The translations under genes and the position numbers were made by a program. From NCBI RefSeq assembly GCF_001411555.2, contig NC_049909.1, positions 7,881,485 to 7,945,484 on the forward strand: a stretch of DNA of 64,000 nucleotides, written 5' to 3'. Below are positions 24,278 to 35,815 of this stretch, in pieces. This DNA comes from Juglans regia. Taxonomy: Eukaryota > Streptophyta > Magnoliopsida > Fagales > Juglandaceae. The stretch's first letter is position 1, and the number at the start of each line of letters is the position of its first letter. The notes below the pieces were generated by a model. The model was given only the letters and a program-made list of their open reading frames with translations, did no database searches and was not told the DNA's origin.

Positions 24278-27210
24278 TGTGACGCCCCCAGCCCCCACTT
24301 GGGATTGGACGGTGACTGAGCGTTAGAACATGTAACTCAAGGCTATATACCCCTCATACATGACAATTAAGATGCAATGCAACTATAAATCTTGCAATAT
24401 GCAGTAATTCACAGCAGATGATTCTTTTAACTACATAAGGACGGTGGCAATATAATAATCATGGTACCGAATGTAAGCATCCCAAAAGTCTAAACTTTCA
24501 TAATTGTACTTCCAAAATATAAAATTGTTTTAAAGACACCCAAAACACAAGACCATCAAAATATTGTGTCCATAAAACAACCATAAGTCATGTCCTTCTT
24601 CCTACTACTACTACTTCCATGGTCCCCTTCTTTTCTTTTCTTTTTCCTTCTAATGTACTTATTTAATCCGACTTCTTTCTCTTTTCCAAAAAGCTATCAT
24701 TGTCCCTATTCTTCAGCCTCTTCATCTCTTCTATAAGCTGTAAGGCCTAAAAAATGAGCCAATCGATGTTCTCTATCATATCTAGTAAAGAGGGTTCCGA
24801 TGAGATCTCAAATGCCATGTTCATTTCAAGATTCACATGCATGGATATCTCATGGTTCCCCTAAGCACCGTGTGTTCCCCGCTAGTTACCACATCAACCA
24901 ACAATCCACTTGATCGAGGTGACTAAATCTTAACATAAACATATTCTTTTACAGCAGATCGCTTACTTTACCTTCACTGTATGGTACCCACTAGCTTTAG
25001 GTGCAACCTCGCTCCGATATCCCTTAAGGAACCATTCGAGGCCCGTCAATTGTACTTCATCGATCTAGGGGTCTCCACTCAACTTTAAACACTCCAGAGT
25101 GGGCAAGGAGTTCCATTAGGGCATTTTCCAATCCTAGCATTTGGAGTCATGATAAAACGTACTTTGACTCTTTTCTTTTTGAAAATATAGACTCCAATGC
25201 ATGAGACATAAACACATGATGTTACACTTTATCATACTCACGGAACATGTACAACCTGAAACACATATGGTCCAATTCGCAGTATGCATCTCACAATATG
25301 GCTTCAAAACATTAGAACATGCAATCATATGATGAATACATGTAAACATAGTTGAATCATACTTGTCCAAACCCAAAACAGATTTGGATTCCCTTGATAT
25401 AGCCTTGGCCAAACATACAAGTCCTCCAAACATGGATTTTCATCATCACAACACATATTCTCTTGCTTCTACACATTCATATATCCAAACAAGTATGCAT
25501 AGCACATATATATTTCAAAAACTGAAGCCCTAAATTGGCATATTCGAAATACACTTCAACAAACAATCATGAAAACATAGCATCTCATCCTTTCATCAAA
25601 ACCGAGCATACATATAACAAGATTCAAGCAATGATAAACAAACAAGAGTTCAAGAAATATATACAAGCGTTATCAGAAATAAGTTGGAAGTTTACTTACA
25701 AAAAATTTGAAGTATTAAAATAGCAGATATGAAAAATATATCCTAGACATATTAGAAGATGACTAGAAAAACCCTAGTCTTGAAATAAGGGTGAGTGTGA
25801 GTGTCTAAGGTTTTTGAAAATGCTTTCCCATGAAAAAACGTAGAATCTGAAACCCTTAAATCAAGAAACCCTAGCCTTTCTTCTAAGTGGTGGTCATGGC
25901 CTTCATTCCCTCTACACTTCGTGCTTAAGAGCTTGAAACAAAAAAATATTTTCTGGTTCTTATTTTTCTTGAAGAAAAACCATAGTTTCTAAAGTGAAAG
26001 TGTGTGTACATGTGGGAGAACCCTAGAACCAAAACTTGTTGGTGTTGTTTTCCCTCTTGGCTGTGTTTGTATGTGCAATGAATGGTGGACTGGTTCTTAC
26101 CTCCTTGTGTTCTTCCTCTAGCCAAATGGTTGAAAGAAGTACTCTTGGTGGTTTTTGAAATGGTGAAGAGAATGGTGGTGTTTGGTTGGTGAGAAAGTGT
26201 GAGAAAATGTAAGAACTTAGAGGGAAAATAGTAGTAGCCGAAATCCCTTAGAAATAAAGTTGAGAACCTGAGTAAAAGACCCCCAATGTTTTCAGCAATG
26301 CTCTTTTATAGAAGCCTCCATCCCTTCTTGAAATGGCAAAGACTTGTGCATGGATGCCACTTCGCATCTAGACAAAAGGGTCTCTTCCTCTTCCCTAGGA
26401 TGGCATTGAAAAACCAAAAGCCTTTCTTACATGTGGTGTGTGCTTCCTCAAAACCAAAACCCTCTCTTGCCTCACCTTCCCATTATGCCCTTCCTCACTT
26501 GTCTAGGTTCAATGTACTTGGTGGCAAAAGAGTCAAAACACGTAGCCCAATCTTCCTTGGAACTCCACCTCTCGTGCATGGTTGTCATATGGCACGTGAG
26601 TGTGTGTTCCTTGTGTTGGCCGAAACCCTAGCTCTTCCATAGGTGACCATTGGCCTTCCCCAAGCTTGAGTCATCACCCCCTCTCTCCTATCTTGCTCTT
26701 CCAACATTCTTCTAGAACATGTCATTTTCTCTTCCCAAGAAAGATCTTCTTGGAACTCCAAATGTCTCTTTCTCCATTCTTTGACAAGTGTCAATCACAT
26801 AAATGGAACCTTGCATGTGGGCGTGTAAGCCCTAATCCTGATGACCTCATCTTCCACTCACTCATTCTAGAACCTCATGCATGCTGGACAAGTGTCACAC
26901 TTGCCATTTTCCTAGGTTCCATTCTAGAAAAGAACAACTTGTTCCTCTTGTGCCATGTGGTGCCTCTACCAACCATTAGAAATCACTTTTGGTTTCCAAA
27001 CCCTAATTTCAACCTAGTTGGCCGAAATCCACATGGGCATTTTTTGGCTTTTTCCTCTCCTTCCTCTTATGGGCTTCCTAAGTCTAGAACTCTAACGTCC
27101 AAAATAAAACATATCTTAAGGCTCTCCTCTAACACTTAACATCTTCCAATAACTAAAATAACCTTTGAATAAAATAGAAACAGGGACTTGGCAAAGTTCG
27201 GGTTCTCACA
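24278..27210 (-). mobile_element. Solo LTR (2933 bp, minus) inside the gypsy 3' LTR
   Basis: The ends are TGTGACGCCCCC on the plus strand at 24278 and ...GGTTCTCACA at 27210. On the minus strand this reads TGTGAGAACCCG to GGGGGCGTCACA, a canonical TG...CA LTR. Perfect 5-bp duplications ctagt flank it (24273-24277 and 27211-27215). No internal coding domain, primer site or second LTR is present, so it is a solo LTR left by recombination. The 118-aa and 179-aa frames at 26286-27139 are unconserved. Confidence 0.93.
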
Positions 27211-27215
27211 CTAGT

Positions 27216-27955
27216 CCAAAGAAAGGATGAGCAACACCATATAGAAAGTCTAGCCAAAACATCTCAGCACAAGGTATAACAAATGACTTTTCACCCTATG
27301 CCGGGCAAGCAAACATGAAGGCGAGAAAGAAAGGCTGGTTTAAAAGGCAAGAAATAGGAGTTGAAGAGGCTAGTAGCTCAGACGAATGGTGAGGTACGAG
27401 CCTAAGGGGAGCAACAATCAAGGACAAAACCCATGCGGATGTACGAGCTTTCCAAGATAAAATGGAAATGCTCAGAGAGCAACATTGTTGTACGCAAAAG
27501 CCCACATTCCATCTAAAAGGCCATGTCTGGAGTGGGTCTGCAGGGAAAAGGTTCTACAAGCCATATCTTCTAAACCCAAAAGCATGGTCTAGCGCCACTT
27601 GGAAGGCCTGTACTTGGAAAAGGACTACAGATTGGACACAAGATAAGCTGCAGAAACCTACGAGCCTTGTCTCTTCAATCTATCTCTATTATCATGCAAA
27701 TGGACGGTTGAGACTAAAGGGCTCCTATTTGGGCACATCAAGTGCCAAAAGGATACTCAACAATGTCGCCCTATAAATGGCTCAAGGTGACAGCCAAAAT
27801 CTCACTTTTGAGATCTTAAAATGTTGGATCTTCAAGGAAAACAAGTAACTTCAAGGCTTCAACAGAGAGAAGAGGAAGAGTAACACCAGCGCTTCCGTAG
27901 TATTTCTCAAGTATGTTAGATTCTAAGACAGTACTAGGGAATGTGATGTAAACCC
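27216..27955 (+). repeat. Gypsy 3' LTR, second segment (truncated)
   Basis: This part aligns with 8742-9500 of copy 1 and stops at about 27955, near gggaatgtgatgtaaa, well before the end reached by copies 1 and 3. The LTR is therefore truncated, and the TSD of the whole gypsy element cannot be tested here. Confidence 0.8.
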
Positions 27956-28169
27956 TAGAATGTTGAGTATCTTAAGGAATACTTTGTTTAGAATTGTTAC
28001 CCTAAATATATTGGTAAACCCTACTATGAATAAAGAGAATATTTTGGTGAAGGGACTATTTTACAATGTCACATAAAAAGAATGGTGGGGTTCCATAGAG
28101 TCTCCACATAGGCTCCCTGTCCCTTTCGAACAAAGCACAGTGGATAGCTTTAGAGTCTCCACTTGGGCC
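27956..28169. other. Flank of the solo LTR, left side, no recognised gene
   Basis: This is the other half of the sequence at 33284-34084, split by the solo LTR. On the minus strand it continues the frame from the right side for a few codons and then stops. I see no known domain. Confidence 0.4.
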
Positions 28170-29285
28170 CATCGTGTAATACTCGAGTCCTACTATGTAG
28201 GTCCTTACGTCATTTTTATTAATTCTTTAAGTTAAATATTTTGAGATAAAGATATTTTTATTACTTCTAATTATTTTATTTTAAGATGAGTATACTTTAT
28301 TTTTTTTAAGTATGATTTATTAAAATAAATCATCGGTATTATTTTTAAGATTTTAAAATATTTCTCTTAAGCCCTTTAATTTTATTTATTTAAGAAATGG
28401 CCCAAACACTTTTTACTATTGGATTGGTGGGTAAAAGAAATATCTCCCCACATTTGATCTCCACCCTAACTTTTTGGACAAGTTTGATTAAATCCCTTTG
28501 ACTTTTCTTCCCCCTTGAAACCAAAGCTTTCTCAAGAAGCCAAGTAAATCTCCTTTACCCATAGCTTCCTCCATAAGCCAAATTAAATTCCCTTCCTTCT
28601 CTTAGACACCGGTTCCAAGGGACAAGAAAGCAATTTCTCTTCTTCCTCTTACACCCACCGATAGCTAGAACAAGGAAAGGAAGAAAATACTTCCAGCCCT
28701 CACCGTGCGACAAACCCGCCTCTCCCATTCCATTTCTCCTCCAATCTCAAGCCAAGCTTCCAATTTTCTTCCTTCTCAAGAGGGAAATAGTAAGGTAAGA
28801 GCATCCTCAACCTCTCCCTTGTGTATTTCAAAACTTAGCTATGGTTTAATCAAGTGGGTTTCTCTTGATCGATTATTGATGTTCGGTTTTGGACTTCCAA
28901 CTAAGGGTTTCATGTACCCTCTGTTTCCCTAAGCCGAATCTACCTCCATCTTCCTCATTTTCATGCTTTGGAAGGATTTCACCAAAGGTAAAGACCTTAA
29001 ACTCGACCCACTCGGTTTTGTTGATTTTGGGAGACCCATTGAGTTGTTTTGGCTTGGACCTTAGTTTTAGTTGTTGTGTATGTATTAATAAACATTAAAG
29101 CTATGTTTTTCTGGCCAAACCGAGTATGTTGAAGTTGGGTGCCGTGTATCTCCTATCATTCAAAAATAGCATGTTTCTCATTAACTTGGTTAGCCTCAAG
29201 TGTTGATTAATCGATTTATTGTGTATATATGTATATGAAGGAGTCGTGGGTCATGTTATGTTTTGGTGTGTGTAATAGCCGTGTG

Positions 29286-29997
29286 TAGGGGTGTAACCGG
29301 TCCGGTCCGGTCCGGTTTTGGATAAAATCTAGGACCGAACCGGTATGTACCGGTTTTGTATTTTTCAAAACCGATTACGCATCGGTTACCCTCCTAAACC
29401 GGTACTTCCGGTTTTACCGGTTTCCGGTCAGGTTTTCCGGTTTTTTTAAAATGTAAATTTCACAATTTGTCACTAAAAATTTATTTATAAAAAAAAAAAA
29501 TTGATTTAAAAAAAAACTGTTTTATACTTTTATTAATATATTAGACTATATAATAGTATTAATATTAAACTATTGGTATAGTTATAAGTTATATATTAGT
29601 ATTAGTTATAAACTTTTAGTGATTTAGTATTAACATTTTATGTAATAATTTATAAATTATAATAAGAAATTATTTCATATATGAATATATATGTTATATA
29701 TAAAATTTCACATAAAAATTTATAATTATACATTATATATAAAACTTATATATATTAATATTTAATATATATAAAATATTTTGTATAAAACTTATATATA
29801 AAAATATTATTTTTTATTTTTTTTAATCAACCGGTCCGATCCAGTCCAAAAAATCCCGGAATCGGAACCGGACCGGAACCGGCCGGTTTTTACATTTTAA
29901 AAACCGGTTCTGGACCGGACCGGACCGGTTCAAAACCGATAAAATCGGTCCGGTCCGGTTCGGTTTTTCGGTTTTCCGGTTTGAGTTTACACCCCTA
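29286..29997. mobile_element. hAT-type MITE 1 (712 bp)
   Basis: The terminal inverted repeat is TAGGGGTGTAA...TTACACCCCTA. It is flanked by the 8-bp duplication gccgtgtg (29278-29285 and 29998-30005), the hAT signature. Subterminal regions are packed with CCGGT/ACCGG pentamers on both sides, with an AT-rich centre. There is no transposase ORF, so it depends on an element elsewhere. Confidence 0.93.
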
Positions 29998-31369
29998 GCC
30001 GTGTGTTCCAAGGCAGATTTTGTAGTCCTTTCCTTGTGTTTCCTTGAGTTAAGCCATGTTTTTAATTATGCTTTTATGTGTTAAATTAATGAAGTTAAGG
30101 TTTAAAATTTTAAACATTTCTTCCCTCAAGTTTGTGGCCTAAGTGAGCCACTAAGAGTTTTAAATCTAAACTAGTAAGCTTACTTAGGGATTTTAAGTTG
30201 CCAAGAGTTTGTATCTTTTTGTTGGTGTTGTGTTTCAGAAAAATAGATGAGGTTTTCTTAAGTTTTCTACCACTCTTGTATTATTTAATTGTATGGTTGA
30301 GATTTGGCTAAGTGAGAGATGTTTAAGACCATGAATATTCTAGAACTTGCTAGCTGCCCATGCATTGCAAAATTCTGAAATATATTCTGTTTTGGGAGCC
30401 TAAGTCAGCCCATTCCATCTCTTGCTCAACTTCACCCTTTTGTTTAATCAATGATGAATTTTAGTATGGAAAGCCCTTGAAGAAAATGTGTCAAAAACCA
30501 ACCTCTTGTGGGCGTTGGCCTTTTGTTAGATTTACTTCCACATGAGTTTACAAAGCTGTCAAAATGCCCCTTTGCTGACATTTTCAGATTTTGTAGCACT
30601 TCCATGTTCCTTACCATACTTAAATAAATCCCTACCATCCTATACATTTTAACTTATGATTCCTACCTACCCCTTGTATAGAAAATAGTAGCTTTTAAAG
30701 AGGGGTAGCAAGTGAGTTACGTATTCTCACGGGTTTATTTAAATGTCGGAATGAGGATATTAATGTTGACTTAGTGCCATGTATGTAGCTAAGGGGTTAA
30801 GGAAAACACTTTGATTCCAATGTGAAATTTAAGTGAGCGCGTAAGGGTGTCAGATAGTAAGGCTTAATGTGAAATGAATTTTAATATGTTCATTTCATTT
30901 CATTGAATAGCAGTTTACTTTTAAGATTCAAGGAACCTACTTGTAAAGCATCAAGGTAAGTAGCTACGATCATGCTTCTTACACTAAATTCTCTTTATGA
31001 AAGGATGTCTCTCTCTGTCTTATTGCAAATATTCTTCTAAAGAAAAGAGTAAATAAATATAGTATGTACAAGCCCTTTCTTGATAGCCCCTGTTAAGCAC
31101 CCTATCGATTATAATTGTGTGTATGTGTATAAGGTAATGCATGCACGTAGGTTCTAAGTCATGAGATTTCCATACAGGCTCTCTCAATAAACTTATTGAT
31201 TATTCCTATATGTAGTATAGCAAGAAAATGTATCTTTTTCATAAAAATGTATGTGCATCAAAGTAAGAAAGACAATGAAAATGTTTTGATTGCAAAGAAA
31301 AGAAAATGAATGTCTCATGCTTTATGCTTCAATTTTTTTTTTTTTTTTTTTGCTTTATGCTTCAAGTGA

Positions 31370-31545
31370 TGCTTTAAACGAGTTTTAAAATGCCCCTATG
31401 AACTGATGCTTTCAATGACGCGAAGAAAATGTTTTAAAATGTTCCTATGAACTGATGTTTTAAATAATGGGAAGAAAACGTTTTAAGATGTCCCTATGAA
31501 CTGATGTTAAATTGTCCCTATGAACTGACACTTTATGGATGCCAT
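31370..31545. repeat. 49-bp tandem repeat
   Basis: There are two full units of about 49 bp and two shortened ones. Each carries CCTATGAACTGATG after a gttttaaRatg block, and the units decay to the right. A poly-T run of about 20 lies just upstream at 31329-31350. Confidence 0.7.
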
Positions 31546-31954
31546 GAAAAATGATGTTTAAGCTCATACTTTAAAAATGATGTTTCTTCATGAATGCACT
31601 GTTAAATGAAAAGATGATGTTAAGTTTATGCTTTTAAATGACGTTTTTCATGAATGAACTGTTAAATGAATTGGACTGAAAGGACTGAGATGAATGAATG
31701 AAAGAAAGAACTGAATGAATGAATGCTTTAATGTATGAAACTATGTAACGGCCATATGAATGAAAAGAGTTCCAAAGGAATGGGCAGATTGCAATGCCGG
31801 ATAAGTAGTACTGGTAGTGCAACCAGTGCTGTCCCTAACTGAAATGGGATTCCCAACCTATGGCCACGGGCGGAATCCAAGTCCAAAGGAAGATCGCTAA
31901 CCCCAACACACTGGACGTAATAGTGTGTACCAGCCAAAGAAAGTGAAATGTAAA

Positions 31955-32110
31955 GTAAAGTTATTTCTAAGAAATGTTTATGCATGAAAGCTAAGAACTG
32001 TTTATGCATGAAAGCAAATAAATGTTTATGCATGAAAGTATGGCTAATTCCTTAAACTGTTATGCATGAAAGCATTGTCAATAATCAGCAAATGTTTATG
32101 TATGCATGTT
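31955..32110. repeat. Short tandem motif array (TTTATGCATGAAAG)
   Basis: Five or so irregular units of about 26-35 bp contain TTTATGCATGAAAGC, within the solo LTR. Confidence 0.7.
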
Positions 32111-32390
32111 TTCAAAAGAAAAAAAATAGATGCCTAGTATGTTCACTGCATGGTGTACTGCTTACTGAGTATTCGACTCATTTTGTTTTAAATGTTTTAA
32201 ACATCCAGGTAATGACGAAAAGGTTGGGGAGCAAGACATTACTGTAGAGGGAGAGGCAGACGCTTAGGACCTTCCCTAACTAGAACAATTATGTTATGGA
32301 TGATGGGTTATGTTTATCTATAGACGTTTCATGTTGGGATGGACTCAGAGAGTCCCTTATGGGTGAATGTTCGAATAGAATGTCTATAAG

Positions 32391-33114
32391 TAGGGGTGTA
32401 ACCGGTCCGGTCCGGTCCGGTTTTGGACAAAATCTAGGACCGAACCGGTATGTACCGGTTTTGTATTCTTCAAAACCGATTACGCCCCGATTACCCTCCT
32501 AAACCGGTACTTCCGGTTTTACCGGTTTCCGGTCCGGTCCGGTCCGGTTTTCCGGTTTTTTTTAAATGTAAAAAACATATAATAAAGTGTTAATTCTTAT
32601 TATAAAATATTATTAAAAATTTAATATATATATTATGCTTAAAGCATATGATCAATTAAATTTTTATCTTTAAGATTAAACTTTTATTTTATAAATTATA
32701 ACAACATTATCTTATATATAATTATATTAATAACATATGATCAAATAAATTACAAATGTTCATATTTAAGATTAACATTTTATGTTATTATTTATAAATT
32801 ATAATATAAAATTTTTTCATATATGATATATAATTATATATATTATATATAAAAATTTAACATATAATTATATATTATATATATAAATATTTTGTATAAT
32901 ATATAAATTAATTTTTATATTTTTTTTTCCAACCGGTCCGGTTCGGTCCGGTCCGGTCCCAAAAACTACGGAACCGGAACCGGACCGGAACCGGCCGGTT
33001 TTCATAAAATAGGAACCGGTTCCGGACCGGACCGGTTCAAAACCGGACCAACCTGTCCGGTTCGGTCCGGTCCGGTCCGGTTTTCCGGTTTCCCGGTTTA
33101 AATTTACACCCCTA
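32391..33114. mobile_element. hAT-type MITE 2 (724 bp)
   Basis: The termini are TAGGGGTGTAA and TTACACCCCTA, with the 8-bp duplication tctataag (32383-32390 and 33115-33122). Internally it is very similar to MITE 1, with dense CCGGTCCGGT subterminal arrays and an AT-rich core. It sits near the right end of the solo LTR. No coding capacity. Confidence 0.94.
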
Positions 33115-33283
33115 TCTATAAGGTGTTCCCTTTATTAAATTAAAAATTTAGAGTGCACGTGTGTCATGTCCATGCTGATCGCATGTTATTTGAAAAAGGA
33201 AAAATGATGAAAAGGAAAGAAAAAAAAGAACAGGCATGTACGTCGCGGTACTGCCCTCCACGGGGCGGGGTTGTGACACATCG

Positions 33284-34084
33284 TCCCATTCGTTAGGGCA
33301 CATTTCACACACTTTAGTAGAGACAACGATTTTCAAAGCTTCCTTGTTAGTTTTGAGGAGGCCCACCCAAAACTTATCTCGTTCACTCCTAATGGGGGTT
33401 CCATTCCCCTAGGGTGACTGACAACTCTCTATGAAGCTACACCCTTTCTTCCTCTTTCTCCATACAAAATTGCAGATGTTTGTCACCTTGGTCCTTTTGC
33501 TCCTCAGCAGAGCATTTGGCATCATTCAGTCATGCCTACAACTCACATAGGGACTTGAACTCAGCCTCCAAGTCCTCCTCCAACTAAAATTGTTTTTGAA
33601 CGAACATTTACTCCAACTGCAAGGTCTATTTTAGCTTGGCACACATATGTACTAGAGAGAGCTGTTCACCTGCCAAAAAAGTCTCCATTACCATCACCTT
33701 GTCCTGGTTTTGGGCCAACTCTAAGTCTTGTTGGCGGGAGTGTTCTCCATGATGAGTGTAGGCTACTTTCCAATGCAGGCAATCAACATCCACCCTACCA
33801 ACCATGGGGGTGACTTATTTGACATACATCCTAGATACATCAACTTTATCTTCCAGGACATTTTTCACATTGAGCTTACCATTCAACCAAGGAAGTCAAA
33901 CTCTAAGTTCTAAAAAAGCAAGTTAACAACGGGATAGCATAATCGAAGGATGGTAAAAGCAACGAATGTTGACATGCAAACTTATCAGGAAAAGAAATGT
34001 GTCCAACTCTTTAACAACTTGGGAAATGCAAGGCCTGGGACTCACTCATTTTGAAGTGAGACTATGCAAGGGGATCATGCCATG
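33284..34084 (-). other. Degenerate coding-like region, possible gag coiled coil
   Basis: On the minus strand a stretch reads LELAQNQDKVMVMETFLAGE, then EEDLEAEFKSLCEL and later MGLLKTNKEALKIVVSTKV, with stops between. The alternating hydrophobic/charged spacing is coiled-coil-like, as in gag proteins of some plant gypsy elements. I do not recognise a specific domain and no frame is intact. It is split from 27956-28169 by the solo LTR. Confidence 0.35.
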
Positions 34085-35345
34085 TGTGAGGATATCGCCG
34101 AAGCAAGGGAAAAGATCCCATCCCCTATTTCAACTAGTGGCGACAAAGAGGCAACGGGGCAAGCAAAGTGTAGCTAGTCCATAGTACTGCGAACAACACA
34201 ACATAGAAAGCCTTGCAAACACAGTTCAACATCGGGCTATGAATGATGGTTCACCCGACACCAAGCAAGTAGAAGTTGTGTTGACCGTACCAAGGCGAGC
34301 AACGGGTGAAGACAAGCTCGATTATTGATGTGGGAGCTCTTTGAGATAACATAGAGGAGCATAGAGAGCGGCAGGTGTCGTACCAGTGCAATCGAAGTGT
34401 TTGAAATATTGTTTAGGTAGGTTAGCTCCTATGACCATACTAGGAATATAGGGTAAATATTCGTAAGTATGTCGTAACATCAGGGTTTGCATATTCTGCA
34501 TCCCACCTCCTTCTTACATGAAAGTACATTTTCTTCATTATGTTTATTGGCTATCTTTAAGTTGTGATTTTAAGATGATGAGCTTTGAATGATGTTAATC
34601 CTGAGTGTTGAGTCTTACTATTTTTCTAATCATCATGGACGAGTTGAATAGTCCCCGTGACATTCTTATGGCATGTTGCCACAAGTTTCATACTAGTAGA
34701 GAGATTCCTATGATAATCGAGGTGGAACATTTTTGTATTGGCCTCACTTGATAACATAGGTAGATAGAGTCCCTGAGTTGATCATGCATGGTGTCCTCTA
34801 TGTTTGTTGACCAGGTAGAGTGATTCTCCAAGCCAAATGGATTGTTTTGGTACACAAGTTCACACGTTGGCAAGGTAGAGAGATTCCCAGATTAATGGGT
34901 GGAGTGATTCCCGTTGGTACTTATATGATGAGTTATTGTGAATTTTATGTGTTTTTATAAGAGGGTGATGCATATTTGAGATTTGTTCAGATGGTGGTAC
35001 CTTGTCATGCTTATATACTTGAGATTGTTAAAAGGGTGATGCCTCGCCATGACTAAAAATACATGTATTTTTGCCTGGAGGATGATTTATTGCCATGCAT
35101 AAATATATGTGTTCATAATTTTATTTACATGAAACAATGCAAGCATATTCATCTCCATTGTCTCGTATTGATAGTATTGTCATAGGTTTTAACCTACGAG
35201 GATTTCATAGGAGTCTCATTGTGGTGATCTCACCTGCGGTTTTGTTCACCAGAGCTGTATATTTTTATGCAGATGTAGGCTAGGAAGGTTTTTATGAGGA
35301 AGAAAGACCAGCCCATCCCGAGTAGTAGTTATGAAGGCCTGTCTC
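34085..35345 (+). repeat. Gypsy LTR copy 3
   Basis: This is a diverged third copy of the LTR at 8582. It starts TGTGAGGATATCGCC and shares AAAGTGTAGCTAGTCC, CATCATGGACGAGTTGAA, a GGTGGTACCTTG block and the CCATGCATAAATAT block with copy 1. It is the only copy here without an insertion, and it shows that 9830 and 18587 in copy 1 were once contiguous. No associated pol domains are present; it may be a solo LTR or a truncated end. TSD not found. Confidence 0.75.
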
Positions 35346-35603
35346 TAATTAGAAATTATTTGTATTCTAAAATGAAGTTATCAACAACACAATGAGTATA
35401 GAACATATATTAGTATGTAAACATGAGTACTTACAGAGTTCGAAATGTAGAACAAAATATTTACTTTCAGAACGGAGAATCAAAACATTTTATCAAAATA
35501 TCATAATAAAACTTTCAAAAATATTTTTATTCAAAAATCCTTTGGCATATCATAAACTGAGAATCATATTCATACCATATCAGAGCATCACATTGGGATA
35601 GAT

Positions 35604-35815
35604 ACCATGTTTAACCCCCGTGGTAGGGTTATAAACCACCATCATACCCATGACGGAGTCGTATATCACTATTATACCCATAGTAGGGCAATATACCAGT
35701 ATTATACTCTTGGCAGGGTTGTATATCATGTTTAACCCTCATGATAGGGTTATTAACGACCATTATACCTGTAGCAAGGCCGTATACCACTATTATCCAT
35801 GGCAGGGCCTTAACG
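35604..35815. repeat. 30-bp tandem repeat array
   Basis: Six to seven units of about 30 bp follow the pattern ATACCCATGACGGAGTCGTA then TATCACTATT. They lie at the inner end of LTR F. Units differ at several positions, so this is an old array. Confidence 0.85.

Larger units (their letters stand above)
28175..33278 (+). mobile_element. Solo LTR (TSD catcg), host to two hAT MITEs
   Basis: The sequence starts TGTAATACTCGAG and ends GGGGCGGGGTTGTGACA, with perfect 5-bp duplications catcg on both sides (28170-28174 and 33279-33283). It is 5104 bp as it stands. Removing two MITEs with their duplicated sites leaves about 3.65 kb. It is related to LTR A at 4403. It contains tandem repeats at 31370-31545 and 31960-32110. 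A TACTGCTTACTGAGTATTCGAC block near 32155 is followed by a downstream CCAGGTAATGACG, as in many gypsy LTRs. No internal domain remains. Confidence 0.93.

Noticed and set aside
26286..27139. Overlapping ORFs of 118 and 179 codons as a host gene
   Set aside because: They lie wholly within a TSD-bounded solo LTR, have no recognisable domain, and overlap open frames on both strands.
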